Below are positions 1 through 5,834 of a stretch of DNA of 8,076 bases, one piece after another. The notes under the pieces were generated by a model. It was given only the letters and a program-made list of their open reading frames with translations. It was not told the origin of the DNA and did no database searches. The stretch's first letter is position 1; each line of letters opens with the position of its first letter. The stretch covers positions 11,803 to 19,878 of the forward strand of contig DDHL01000104.1 in assembly GCA_002352945.1 (NCBI GenBank). The letters are read 5' to 3'. The translations under genes were made by a program, and so were the position numbers. Origin of the DNA: Campylobacteraceae bacterium UBA1877 (lineage in GTDB: Bacteria; Campylobacterota; Campylobacteria; Campylobacterales; Campylobacteraceae).

Positions 1-561
1 AAAGGCTTTGATTAGAATTTCAATTTTTTTAACCTTTACTAGCCTTGCTACTGTACATACTTGAAAATTTGCTTTATTTTTGATTTGTTCTTTGTTTGAT
101 AGGGCTAGGTATTTATCTGCGTTGATTCCATTATAGATAGTTTGTTTTTTAACTGTTTTGAGCTTCTTTCCAATTGAGCTTGAGACCGTAATCACATAGT
201 CCATCTTTTCAAAAGCATGCAACCTTTTTTTAAGATTGTGCAGTGTAGCAACAGTGGGAGTTCTTAAAAGTGGTTTTAATGTGGCAATCATAGAGGTTGC
301 TTTATTGGCTTGGGCATGGATAATATCAAATTCGCCTTCTTTTATAATTTGATACAATTTAAAAAGCATGAGGGGGTTATATCGACTTTTAGCAAGATTT
401 AAAGGAATAAAATTGACTGATTTAAAATCATTTTTAAATTTAGGATGAGCAATAACTGTTACATCCAATCCTCTATTTGCTAGGGTTTTTGAAAGCTCAA
501 TCACATGTTTTTCAAGGCCGCCATTTCCACTGCTAGTGCCTAGAATTTGCGCAATTTTCAT
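1..561 (-). CDS. GT4-family glycosyltransferase, partial (C-terminal part beyond the left edge)
   Basis: This is an open frame of 187 codons from an ATG at 561 that runs off the left edge without a stop. The product begins MKIAQILGTSSGNGGLEKHV, the usual start of a GT-B glycosyltransferase: a first beta strand, then a glycine-rich GNGGLE loop. HAQANKATSM near residue 90 and TVATLHN near residue 110 follow the family pattern. At about residue 170 TVARLVKVKKIEILIKAF matches the start of the C-terminal GT4 nucleotide-sugar domain (PF00534), so most of that domain, including the EX7E motif, lies outside the window. A GAGGA ribosome site sits 8 nt before the ATG. There is no signal peptide, so it should act at the cytoplasmic face of the inner membrane. 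A role in LOS or surface-glycan assembly is inferred from its neighbours; donor and acceptor sugars cannot be read from sequence. The family call is firm. Confidence 0.88.
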   Translation of the reverse strand, partial: MKIAQILGTSSGNGGLEKHVIELSKTLANRGLDVTVIAHPKFKNDFKSVNFIPLNLAKSRYNPLMLFKLYQIIKEGEFDIIHAQANKATSMIATLKPLLRTPTVATLHNLKKRLHAFEKMDYVITVSSSIGKKLKTVKKQTIYNGINADKYLALSNKEQIKNKANFQVCTVARLVKVKKIEILIKAF

Positions 562-596
562 ATTTGTATTCCTCGTTTAAATATTCAATAATTTCA

Positions 597-602
597 ATTA
601 TA
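597..602 (-). promoter_or_regulatory. Possible -10 box before the left-edge glycosyltransferase
   Basis: The minus strand reads TATAAT here, 35 nt before the ATG at 561, in the 63-nt gap after the preceding GT4 gene. That gap is very AT-rich, so a chance match is quite possible, and no clear -35 is visible. It could give the last gene its own transcript in addition to read-through. Confidence 0.3.
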
Positions 603-624
603 TTTTTAAAAATTACTTTATTAT

Positions 625-1713
625 CTATAGGGCAATTCCTCCATACACTTCCAAAGTAGCCTCGCACATGCGCTCAAGCGAAAAGTTTTTTTGAATATAG
701 CTAGCTCCATCAAAGCGCATTTCTTTGGCCTTTTCGATCGCATCTGCCAAGGCTTGTTCATCTTCTATTGGCACAAAAAGTCCATTTTTGCCCTCTAAGA
801 TTATATCAAGCACGCCTCCATGGCGCGTTGCAACAACTGGAGTATTTAAAGCAAGGGCTTCAGCTACGGAGCGGCCAAAACTTTCTGGCTTTTTTGAGCT
901 GCTTATGACAACATCACTTAGGGCGTAAATTTCTGCTATCTTGGTTTGGCTACCTGTAAAAATGATCCTATTTTTTACATGTAAAGTATCGCATAGTTCT
1001 TTAAGAGAATGAAAATATGCCTTTTTATCATCCCGCACTCCGCCAACAATCAACCCTTTTATATTTGGGTATTTTTTTTGTAATTTAGCAATAGCCTTAA
1101 TAAAAGTTTCATAATCTTTCAATTGAGTGATGCGTCCAACGCTTGTAATAACCAAAGCTTCTTCTAAAGACCATCTTTTTTTGGCATCTTCAATCCAACC
1201 ATAATCAATATTTTCTTGATTAAACTGCCTTAAATCAACCCCTCTTGGTATAACGCGAATCAGCTCATCTTTAGTTTTATAATGCTTTTTAATATGCTCT
1301 TTTATGGCATTGCTAACGCAAATTACACGGTCTGCTTTTGTCATAATAGCACTATAAAAATTTATGCTATTAAAGCCGTGTACAGTTGAAACAACTGGTA
1401 ATTTTAAAGCTTTGTTTGCAAAATAAACCATCCAAGCAGGTACCCGGCTTCTTACATGTAAAAGATTTGGCGAAAGCTTTTTTAATGTGCGATAAAGCTT
1501 AAAAATACGCCATGGTGCAGTTAGTGGATTTTTGCTACAAACATCAATTTGAATATGCACTCCGCCATCTTGGGTGATTTGTGAAACAAGTTTGCCGCCA
1601 TTGCTTATTACTACGCTTTTAATTTTGCGTTTAATTAATTCACGGTTCAAGTCTACTGTACCGCGCTCAACTCCGCCCTCGTTTAGTTCGGGTAGTATTT
1701 GCACAACCTTCAA
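625..1713 (-). CDS. GT4-family glycosyltransferase
   Basis: This 362-residue protein has the normal length and layout of a two-domain GT-B retaining glycosyltransferase. The N-terminal acceptor domain opens MKVVQILPELNEGGVERG with the glycine-rich loop at residues 12-18, and STVHGFN and VICVSNAI follow. The C-terminal donor domain starts near SVGRITQLKDYETFIKA. The nucleotide-sugar EX7E motif is intact as E277-SFGRSVA-E285, followed by TPVVATRHGG. The start codon is TTG at 1713. It overlaps the stop of the upstream gene as TTGA and has AAGGAG 5 nt ahead, inside the end of that gene, so the two are probably translationally coupled. No signal peptide is seen and the protein is expected at the cytoplasmic membrane face. 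It likely adds a hexose or similar sugar to LOS core or another surface glycan; the specificity is not readable. Its coding sequence carries one exact copy and one near copy of the TTTACATGTAAA palindrome, encoding LHVK and LHVR. Confidence 0.92.
   Translation of the reverse strand: MKVVQILPELNEGGVERGTVDLNRELIKRKIKSVVISNGGKLVSQITQDGGVHIQIDVCSKNPLTAPWRIFKLYRTLKKLSPNLLHVRSRVPAWMVYFANKALKLPVVSTVHGFNSINFYSAIMTKADRVICVSNAIKEHIKKHYKTKDELIRVIPRGVDLRQFNQENIDYGWIEDAKKRWSLEEALVITSVGRITQLKDYETFIKAIAKLQKKYPNIKGLIVGGVRDDKKAYFHSLKELCDTLHVKNRIIFTGSQTKIAEIYALSDVVISSSKKPESFGRSVAEALALNTPVVATRHGGVLDIILEGKNGLFVPIEDEQALADAIEKAKEMRFDGASYIQKNFSLERMCEATLEVYGGIAL
974..985. repeat. Iterated palindrome TTTACATGTAAA, copy 1
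   Basis: Exact 12-bp copy inside the complete GT4 gene, read in the frame TTA-CAT-GTA-AAA and giving LHVK in DTLHVKNR. Confidence 0.9.
1452..1461. repeat. Iterated palindrome core TTACATGTAA, copy 2 (imperfect flank)
   Basis: The 10-bp core is exact, but the left flank is C, so the 12-mer is CTTACATGTAAA. It lies inside the complete GT4 gene and encodes LHVR in NLLHVRSR. Confidence 0.8.
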
Positions 1714-2603
1714 GCCAACTCCTTTTTAAGCGCAGCTACTAAATCATATTTTTTTACATGTAAAAGAGGTTTTCCCAGCCATGTGGCATATCCATTTTCA
1801 ACTAAAAAGTTGGCAAATTGGTGGTATTTATTATCCTTTTTTGTGCTTTTTAGTGGCATGATATGGATCTTTGCCTTTCCCCAACAAACTGCCTGACTGA
1901 GCATTGATGTGGAATCTTGCGTGATGCAAACATCTTGGCACTCATTTAAAAAATCCCCCACTGGATTTTTTGGATTTTTTGAGTAGATGATTTTAAATTC
2001 GCATTCTGTTTGTTCAATGAGATTTTCTACATCCAAAGGTGTTCGGGGTGAAGTGGTAATTGCAAGTTTGCTCTCTGGAAAAATCTGCTCGATTAAATTT
2101 AAGTGCTTTCGTATTTCGCTAGCTTTACATGTAAAATTGGAATTGCTTCCGCCAATAATTACTCCAACAGTTGGTTTTAGAGCCTTAAAAATTCCTTTAA
2201 AATCATTTTGACAAATATTTACATGTAAAGGGGTAATATTTGGCTTTTTGGGCGGATTGTCATGAACCATCGCAAAGATATGTTTAAAATCTTTTAGCCT
2301 ATAGCCTCGTGGCAACATGAGAGCAATTATAGGAATATTTAGCTTTTTTTTAAAAAATTTTGCTGGATAATAAGTCGTTGAGCCTGCGCAGACAATAGCA
2401 TCAAAACTCTCTTTTGGCAAACCTTCATGCCTAAAAATCTTTACATGTAAACCAAAAAAATCAAATACATATGAGAGCATCTTTTTCCATGAAGAGGTGT
2501 AAGATACATAACAAATCTCATACTTGCTTCCTAAAAGCGAAGCGTAGGCGATCGATTGATTTTCATGGCCTTTTTTGCCATCACTTATAATAAGCAGTTT
2601 CAA
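1710..2603 (-). CDS. ELM1/GtrOC1-family putative glycosyltransferase
   Basis: The product resembles the Mito_fiss_Elm1 family (PF06258), whose bacterial members are annotated as ELM1/GtrOC1-type putative glycosyltransferases. Visible landmarks, numbered from the TTG start, are DGKKGHENQS at 8-17, VGVIIGGSNSNF at about 146-157, TTSPRTP around S185 and CITQDSTSMLSQA around D230. KYHQFANFLVENG follows near the C terminus. These match the family's conserved DG.xGH.NQ, GG, S.RTP and DS.SM blocks. I chose TTG at 2603 (MKLLIISDGKKGHENQ, 297 residues). It overlaps the upstream stop as TTGA, exactly as at the next junction, and has GGTGG 5 nt ahead. A GTG at 2633 would add 10 residues (MVLDAQSVEN) and overlap the upstream gene by 34 nt. 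In this setting it probably transfers a sugar in lipid A core or LOS assembly, but the family's biochemistry is poorly known. The gene holds four TTTACATGTAAA palindromes. Confidence 0.85.
   Translation of the reverse strand: MKLLIISDGKKGHENQSIAYASLLGSKYEICYVSYTSSWKKMLSYVFDFFGLHVKIFRHEGLPKESFDAIVCAGSTTYYPAKFFKKKLNIPIIALMLPRGYRLKDFKHIFAMVHDNPPKKPNITPLHVNICQNDFKGIFKALKPTVGVIIGGSNSNFTCKASEIRKHLNLIEQIFPESKLAITTSPRTPLDVENLIEQTECEFKIIYSKNPKNPVGDFLNECQDVCITQDSTSMLSQAVCWGKAKIHIMPLKSTKKDNKYHQFANFLVENGYATWLGKPLLHVKKYDLVAALKKELA
1753..1764. repeat. Iterated palindrome TTTACATGTAAA, copy 3
   Basis: Exact copy near the 3' end of the ELM1-like gene, encoding LHVK in LLHVKKYD. The symmetry extends to 14 bp (TTTTACATGTAAAA, 1752-1765). 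Confidence 0.9.
2124..2135. repeat. Iterated palindrome TTTACATGTAAA, copy 4
   Basis: Exact copy in the ELM1-like gene, in the other usable frame (TTT-ACA-TGT-AAA), giving FTCK right after the conserved GGSNSN block. Confidence 0.9.
2218..2229. repeat. Iterated palindrome TTTACATGTAAA, copy 5
   Basis: Exact copy in the ELM1-like gene, only 82 bp from the previous copy, encoding LHVN in TPLHVNICQ. Confidence 0.9.
2440..2451. repeat. Iterated palindrome TTTACATGTAAA, copy 6
   Basis: Exact copy near the 5' end of the ELM1-like gene, encoding LHVK in FFGLHVKIF. It is the fourth copy in this gene. Confidence 0.9.
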
Positions 2604-3481
2604 ATTTTCCACCGATTGTGCATCCAAAACCACTGCTCTGGCGCTTGACGCACTGCTCGTTCAAAAATATCATTGTAGTGCTGCGTTAAGAGCGAAACCT
2701 TTTTTTCTTCAGGCAAAGAGTCGTCAAATTCAAGATTGGCTTCACCTTCAAAGACAATGCGATATTTTCCATCTGGTTCTCTTAATATAAAAATTGGCAG
2801 CACCAAAGGGTTGTAGCGCAGTTTCATCTTTGCAACAGAAATGGTAGTGTAGCAGGGTAAGCCAAAAAAAGTGCTCATTGTGCCGTTTACTGCATTTGCT
2901 TTTTGGTCAATGAGGATACCTATATTTTCTTTATTCCGAAGCGCTTTTACCATGTGCATCATGGCCTTTTGTTTAAAAACATTTTTATTTCCATAACGCT
3001 CCCTAAATGGAGTTGTTAGGTTGTACTCGATAAGCCGGTTTGTTCCTCTTCTTCCAATAACTGTCATTGGATAGCCATTAAGCGCTACAAAGTGCGCTAG
3101 TAGCTCCCAATTGCCAAAGTGTGCAGTGGTAAAAATAATACTTCTATTTTCTTTATCCAATTTTGCTAGTTTGTCTAAAACTTCTTTAGCGTTTTGGATT
3201 GATTCATTGATATCAAAACGCTCATTTATAAGCAGCAAAATGTCAGCGACCGTTCTAGCTGTAGCTGTAAAATTTGATTTTGCTAGCTCTTTAATTTTTT
3301 GTTTGTCATACTCTGGGTAAGCATTGGTTAAATTCTTTATTGCAACTTCTCGCCGTTTTTTTAATATCCAAAAAAAGAAAATACCTAGTGCGTGAAAAAG
3401 TTTATAAAGCCACGATTTTGGTAAAAATTTGGCAAGCCACACAAAAAATAAAACCAAGCGATATTCAATTTGCTTGTCCAA
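2600..3481 (-). CDS. Lipid A late acyltransferase, HtrB/LpxL (WaaM) family
   Basis: This 293-residue protein belongs to the lysophospholipid/lauroyl acyltransferase family (PF03279), which transfers a fatty acyl chain from acyl-ACP onto a lipid A precursor at the inner face of the inner membrane. The catalytic HX4E motif is present as H121-FGNW-E126. Also visible are a hydrophobic, membrane-associating N terminus (about residues 8-38), GILIDQ, FFGLPCYTTISVAKM and the C-terminal PEQWFWMHNRWK. The start is TTG at 3481, with AAGGA 7 nt upstream; no ATG fits the family N terminus better. It is the first gene of the minus-strand operon, and its TGA overlaps the next gene's TTG. In Campylobacter jejuni the equivalent gene (waaM/htrB) also lies at the edge of the LOS glycosyltransferase locus, which supports an LOS reading of the cluster. 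Acyl chain length and first versus second late acylation cannot be told from the sequence. Confidence 0.92.
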   Translation of the reverse strand: MDKQIEYRLVLFFVWLAKFLPKSWLYKLFHALGIFFFWILKKRREVAIKNLTNAYPEYDKQKIKELAKSNFTATARTVADILLLINERFDINESIQNAKEVLDKLAKLDKENRSIIFTTAHFGNWELLAHFVALNGYPMTVIGRRGTNRLIEYNLTTPFRERYGNKNVFKQKAMMHMVKALRNKENIGILIDQKANAVNGTMSTFFGLPCYTTISVAKMKLRYNPLVLPIFILREPDGKYRIVFEGEANLEFDDSLPEEKKVSLLTQHYNDIFERAVRQAPEQWFWMHNRWKI

Positions 3482-3507
3482 GCCTTTATCCTTATGCTAA
3501 ACTAAGC

Positions 3508-3513
3508 TATAAT
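3508..3513 (+). promoter_or_regulatory. Likely -10 box of the 3'-5' exonuclease gene
   Basis: GCTATAAT ends at 3513, 30 nt before the ATG at 3544. The TATAAT is a perfect consensus -10, and GC just before it is a common context in Campylobacterota promoters, where -35 boxes are usually weak. It overlaps the presumed -10 of the divergent operon. Confidence 0.6.
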
Positions 3514-3517
3514 TGTA
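3512..3517 (-). promoter_or_regulatory. Likely -10 box of the minus-strand lipid A/glycosyltransferase operon
   Basis: The minus strand reads TACAAT here, 30 nt ahead of the TTG start at 3481. It is the best -10-like hexamer in the 62-bp divergent gap and overlaps the plus-strand TATAAT by two bases. It also lies partly inside a small palindrome, TTGTACAA (3513-3520). Confidence 0.45.
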
Positions 3518-3543
3518 CAAATTCTAACCCAAAAAGAGGATTA

Positions 3544-4329
3544 ATGCTTGCAATATTTGACATTGAAACCATTCCAGACAGTGAGCTTTTGCGAAAGATT
3601 TATGGCTTTGAAGGTGATGATGCAGCGGTTGCAAAAGAGGGTGTTATCGCTCAAGAAGAGGAGACTGGAAGCGGGTTCTTGCCACTGCCATTTCACAAAA
3701 TTGTAACAATTTCTGCTGTAATTGCTGATGATTATGGACTTTTCAAAAAAGTTAGCAGCATCGATGGGGATAGTGAAGAGTCATTAATTAGGGCTTTTTT
3801 GGGTTTTATTGACAAATACAATCCAAAGCTTATCTCTTTTAATGGACGCAGCTTTGATATGCCTCTTTTGATGATTAGAGCTTTGAAATATAACCTCTCT
3901 TGTCCAGCCTATTTTGATACAAATGACAGCTCCTTGGGAAAAAACAAATGGGAGCATTATCGGGCAAGATTTAGCGACCGTTTCCATGTAGATGTAATGG
4001 ATCATCTTGGCGATTTTGGAGCAGCTAGAGGTGTAAGACTTGATCATGTGTGCGCAATGGCGGGGCTTCCTGGAAAATATGATGTGCATGGCGATCAGGT
4101 AATGGAGCTCTATTTTGAAAATAAGCTTGACAAAATCCAAGCATATTGTGAAAGCGATGTTTTAAATACCTATTGGCTCTATTTAAAATATGAATTATTA
4201 AAAGGAAATCTTACTAGCAAAGATTACATGAGAGCACTGCAGTTGATGTTTGAGAAAATGCCAAAAGAGCGGGATTATACTGAAGTTTTTCAAAGCTATA
4301 TAAAAAAAGAGCTAGAAAAAGTAGAGTAA
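3544..4329 (+). CDS. Predicted 3'-5' exonuclease, DnaQ-like / PolB-exonuclease-like
   Basis: This 261-residue protein has the three acidic exonuclease motifs of the DEDD superfamily. ExoI is FDIETIPD with D6 and E8, ExoII is FNGRSFDMPLL with N100 and D105, and ExoIII is YCESDVLNTYWL with Y201 and D205. The fit is to the predicted PolB-exonuclease-like group (PF10108), stand-alone proteins related to the proofreading domain of family B polymerases. It should degrade DNA or RNA from the 3' end using two metal ions in the cytoplasm; its cellular role is not established. The same frame is open back to 3340 through the opposite-strand acyltransferase gene. I start at 3544 because AGAGGA lies just ahead, TATAAT lies 30 nt upstream, and the first beta strand with ExoI begins at residue 3. 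It stands alone, with 132 bp to the next gene, and has no evident functional link to the sugar genes. Confidence 0.9.
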   Translation: MLAIFDIETIPDSELLRKIYGFEGDDAAVAKEGVIAQEEETGSGFLPLPFHKIVTISAVIADDYGLFKKVSSIDGDSEESLIRAFLGFIDKYNPKLISFNGRSFDMPLLMIRALKYNLSCPAYFDTNDSSLGKNKWEHYRARFSDRFHVDVMDHLGDFGAARGVRLDHVCAMAGLPGKYDVHGDQVMELYFENKLDKIQAYCESDVLNTYWLYLKYELLKGNLTSKDYMRALQLMFEKMPKERDYTEVFQSYIKKELEKVE

Positions 4330-4331
4330 TC

Positions 4332-4343
4332 TTTACATGTAAA
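4332..4343. repeat. Iterated palindrome TTTACATGTAAA, copy 7 (intergenic)
   Basis: Exact copy that starts 2 nt after the exonuclease stop codon. It is the only copy outside a gene. Its stem is AT-rich with no unpaired loop, so it is a poor transcription terminator by itself. Confidence 0.9.
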
Positions 4344-4424
4344 AAATGTTAAAATCTGTAACATACCACTGAAAAATTTTGCAAATAATCACTTAATTAT
4401 ATTAAATATTAATTTTTATATTTG

Positions 4425-4430
4425 TATAAA
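4425..4430 (+). promoter_or_regulatory. Possible -10 box of the ComEA-like gene
   Basis: TATAAA preceded by TTTG lies 31 nt before the ATG at 4462. The surrounding 4330-4461 gap is extremely AT-rich, so other hexamers could serve. Apart from this box and the palindrome at 4332-4343, I see nothing else in the gap. Confidence 0.35.
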
Positions 4431-4461
4431 TGACAATGTAATGATTTTATAAGGAGTTGTT

Positions 4462-4703
4462 ATGTTGCGAATTTCACTGTTATGGTTGGTGTTTGTAGGT
4501 ATGCTTTTAGCTGCGGTAAATATCAATACAGCTTCCATTAAAAGCTTACTGGATTAAAAGGCATTGGTGAGGCTAAAGCAAAGGCAATAGTTGAATATCG
4601 CGAGTCTAACGGAAAGTTTAATAGCGTAGATGAGCTTTCAAAGGTTAAAGGAATTGGTCAAAAAACAGTTGAAAAATTAAAAAGCGAAATAACTGTTGAT
4701 TGA
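4462..4703 (+). pseudogene. ComEA-like secreted helix-hairpin-helix DNA-binding protein, broken by a one-base frameshift
   Basis: The ATG at 4462 follows AAGGAG by 5 nt and opens a signal peptide (MLRISLLWLVFVGMLLA), then VNINTASIK. The frame then hits a TAA at 4555-4557 after 31 codons. The rest of a typical ComEA-type protein continues without a break in the -1 frame from about 4545 to the TGA at 4701: GLKGIGEAKAKAIVEY..., then VDELSKVKGIGQKTVEKLK, two helix-hairpin-helix motifs with both KGIG hairpins. Adding one G after the AAA at 4540-4542 would restore NTASIKELTGLKGIG, the expected family sequence, in an 80-residue protein. Intact relatives are periplasmic or exported DNA-binding proteins; ComEA draws incoming DNA across the outer membrane during natural transformation. 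The well-preserved second half suggests a very recent mutation or a base missed in sequencing. No -1 slippery heptamer is in the right phase, so programmed frameshifting is unlikely. Confidence 0.85.
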
Positions 4704-4706
4704 TTT

Positions 4707-4723
4707 AAGGCCCGCTGGGCCTT
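4707..4723 (+). terminator. Hairpin terminator after the ComEA-like gene
   Basis: AAGGCCC and GGGCCTT form a perfect 7-bp stem with a 3-base GCT loop, starting 3 nt after the TGA at 4701-4703. Only TTT including the stem end, then AG, follows, so the U tract is short. It separates the ComEA-like transcript from the sugar operon. Confidence 0.6.
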
Positions 4724-4748
4724 TAGTGCCGATTTATCCTTGCTTTGC

Positions 4749-4754
4749 TACAAT
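4749..4754 (+). promoter_or_regulatory. Likely -10 box of the epimerase-ligase-galE-ugd operon
   Basis: TACAAT in the context TTTGCTACAAT lies 27 nt before the ATG at 4782 and just after the terminator. It shares GCTAYAAT with the exonuclease promoter. No clear -35 box is visible; a T-rich stretch lies upstream. Confidence 0.5.
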
Positions 4755-4781
4755 TGAGCTTTAACTTAGCAAAGGGTGCGT

Positions 4782-5834
4782 ATGCGAGTTTTAGTTACAG
4801 GCACAGCGGGATTTATCGGATTTCATGTTGCAAACCGTCTTTTAGAGCGTGGTGATACGGTTGTTGGACTTGATTCAATTAATGATTATTATGATGTTCG
4901 TGTTAAATATGGCCGGCTTAATTACGCCGGAATTGAAAAAGATAGAATTGAGCCAAACAAGCTTGTCCAAAGCTCAAAACATGAAAATTATAAATTTATC
5001 CAACTTGATTTAACTCAAAGTGAAGAGTTAAATACCCTTTTTAAAGACCAGTCTTTTGATGCTGTCTGTCATTTGGCAGCCCAAGCTGGAGTTCGGTACT
5101 CTCTAACAAATCCACACGCTTATATGCAAAGTAATATCATTGGATTTTTGAATATTCTTGAAGCTTGCAGACATTACAAGGTTATGAATCTAGCTTATGC
5201 TTCAAGCAGCTCAGTTTATGGTTTAAATGAAAACTTACCATTTTCAACAAGCGATAATGTGGACCACCCAATCAGCCTTTATGCAGCTAGCAAAAAATCC
5301 AATGAACTTATGGCGCACACTTACAGCCACCTTTTTGGGTTGTGCACAACAGGGCTGCGTTTTTTTACTGTTTATGGTCCTTGGGGCAGACCAGATATGG
5401 CACTTTTTTTATACGTAAAAGCTGCTCTTGGAAATAAGCCAATTGATGTATTTAATTATGGAAATATGGAACGAGACTTTACTTATATTGATGATATAGT
5501 TGAAGGCGTTATAAGGGTAATTGACAATCCAGCTACTCCTAAAATTCCAAGGGATGCAAATGATCCATCCACTTCAAGTGCGCCTTATAAAATTTATAAC
5601 ATTGGCAACAATGCTCCGGTTAAGTTGATGGATTTTATAGATGCAATTGAAAATAAACTTGGCAAAAAAGTAAAGCGAAACTTGCTTCCGCTCCAAGCCG
5701 GAGATGTACCTGCAACCTATGCAAATGTAAATGATTTGGTCGAAGATTTAGGCTATAAACCGGCAACTTCTATTCAAGAAGGTATTGATAAGTTTGTGGA
5801 TTGGTATTTGGACTTTTTTAAGGTAAATGTGTGA
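4782..5834 (+). CDS. NAD-dependent sugar epimerase, probable UDP-glucuronate 4-epimerase
   Basis: This 350-residue protein is an extended short-chain dehydrogenase. The NAD-binding glycines are G7-TA-G10-FI-G13, the catalytic tyrosine and lysine are Y167 and K171 (YAASK), and the serine-rich ASSSSVYG block is at 140-147. [15 protein letters not shown] at 192-206 and [16 protein letters not shown] near residue 265 are characteristic of the UDP-glucuronate 4-epimerase (CapI/LpsL) group rather than GalE. It would interconvert UDP-glucuronate and UDP-galacturonate in the cytoplasm, and ugd, which makes UDP-glucuronate, lies in the same operon. The start is the ATG at 4782 with AAAGGG 5 nt ahead; a GTG at 4776 is in frame but overlaps that ribosome site. 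Its end overlaps the next gene by GTGA, so the operon is coupled. The subfamily is inferred from motifs, and related UDP-hexose or UDP-HexNAc epimerase activity cannot be excluded. Confidence 0.9.
   Translation: MRVLVTGTAGFIGFHVANRLLERGDTVVGLDSINDYYDVRVKYGRLNYAGIEKDRIEPNKLVQSSKHENYKFIQLDLTQSEELNTLFKDQSFDAVCHLAAQAGVRYSLTNPHAYMQSNIIGFLNILEACRHYKVMNLAYASSSSVYGLNENLPFSTSDNVDHPISLYAASKKSNELMAHTYSHLFGLCTTGLRFFTVYGPWGRPDMALFLYVKAALGNKPIDVFNYGNMERDFTYIDDIVEGVIRVIDNPATPKIPRDANDPSTSSAPYKIYNIGNNAPVKLMDFIDAIENKLGKKVKRNLLPLQAGDVPATYANVNDLVEDLGYKPATSIQEGIDKFVDWYLDFFKVNV

Noticed and set aside
725..928. Plus-strand open frames inside the minus-strand genes (also near 1699, 1987, 2575 and 3111) and minus-strand frames inside plus-strand genes (near 3784, 6108 and 6594)
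   Set aside because: They are antisense to genes with clear family motifs, have no recognisable domains and lack convincing ribosome sites.
974..2451. The palindromes as a CRISPR array or a transposon end repeat
   Set aside because: Spacing is irregular (about 80 to over 2000 bp), the unit is only 12 bp, and copies sit within intact coding frames.
2604..2633. GTG start for the ELM1-like gene at 2633
   Set aside because: It adds ten residues before the first beta strand and a 34-nt overlap. TTG at 2603 gives the same TTGA coupling as the next junction. It remains possible.
3340..3543. In-frame upstream extension of the exonuclease gene back to 3340
   Set aside because: It lies antisense to the acyltransferase gene. 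The ribosome site, the -10 box and the ExoI motif at residue 6 all fit the ATG at 3544.
4330..4461. A small RNA or extra small gene in the gap after the exonuclease
   Set aside because: The gap is AT-rich, with frequent stops and no GC-rich hairpin. Only a palindrome copy and a possible -10 box are visible.
4540..4560. Programmed -1 frameshift in the ComEA-like gene
   Set aside because: No X-XXY-YYZ heptamer is in the correct phase before the TAA at 4555, and a -1 slip on AAA would place the tRNA over TAA.
4776..4781. GTG start for the epimerase two codons upstream
   Set aside because: The GTG overlaps the AAAGGG ribosome site that serves the ATG at 4782, and the NAD-binding strand begins directly at that ATG.
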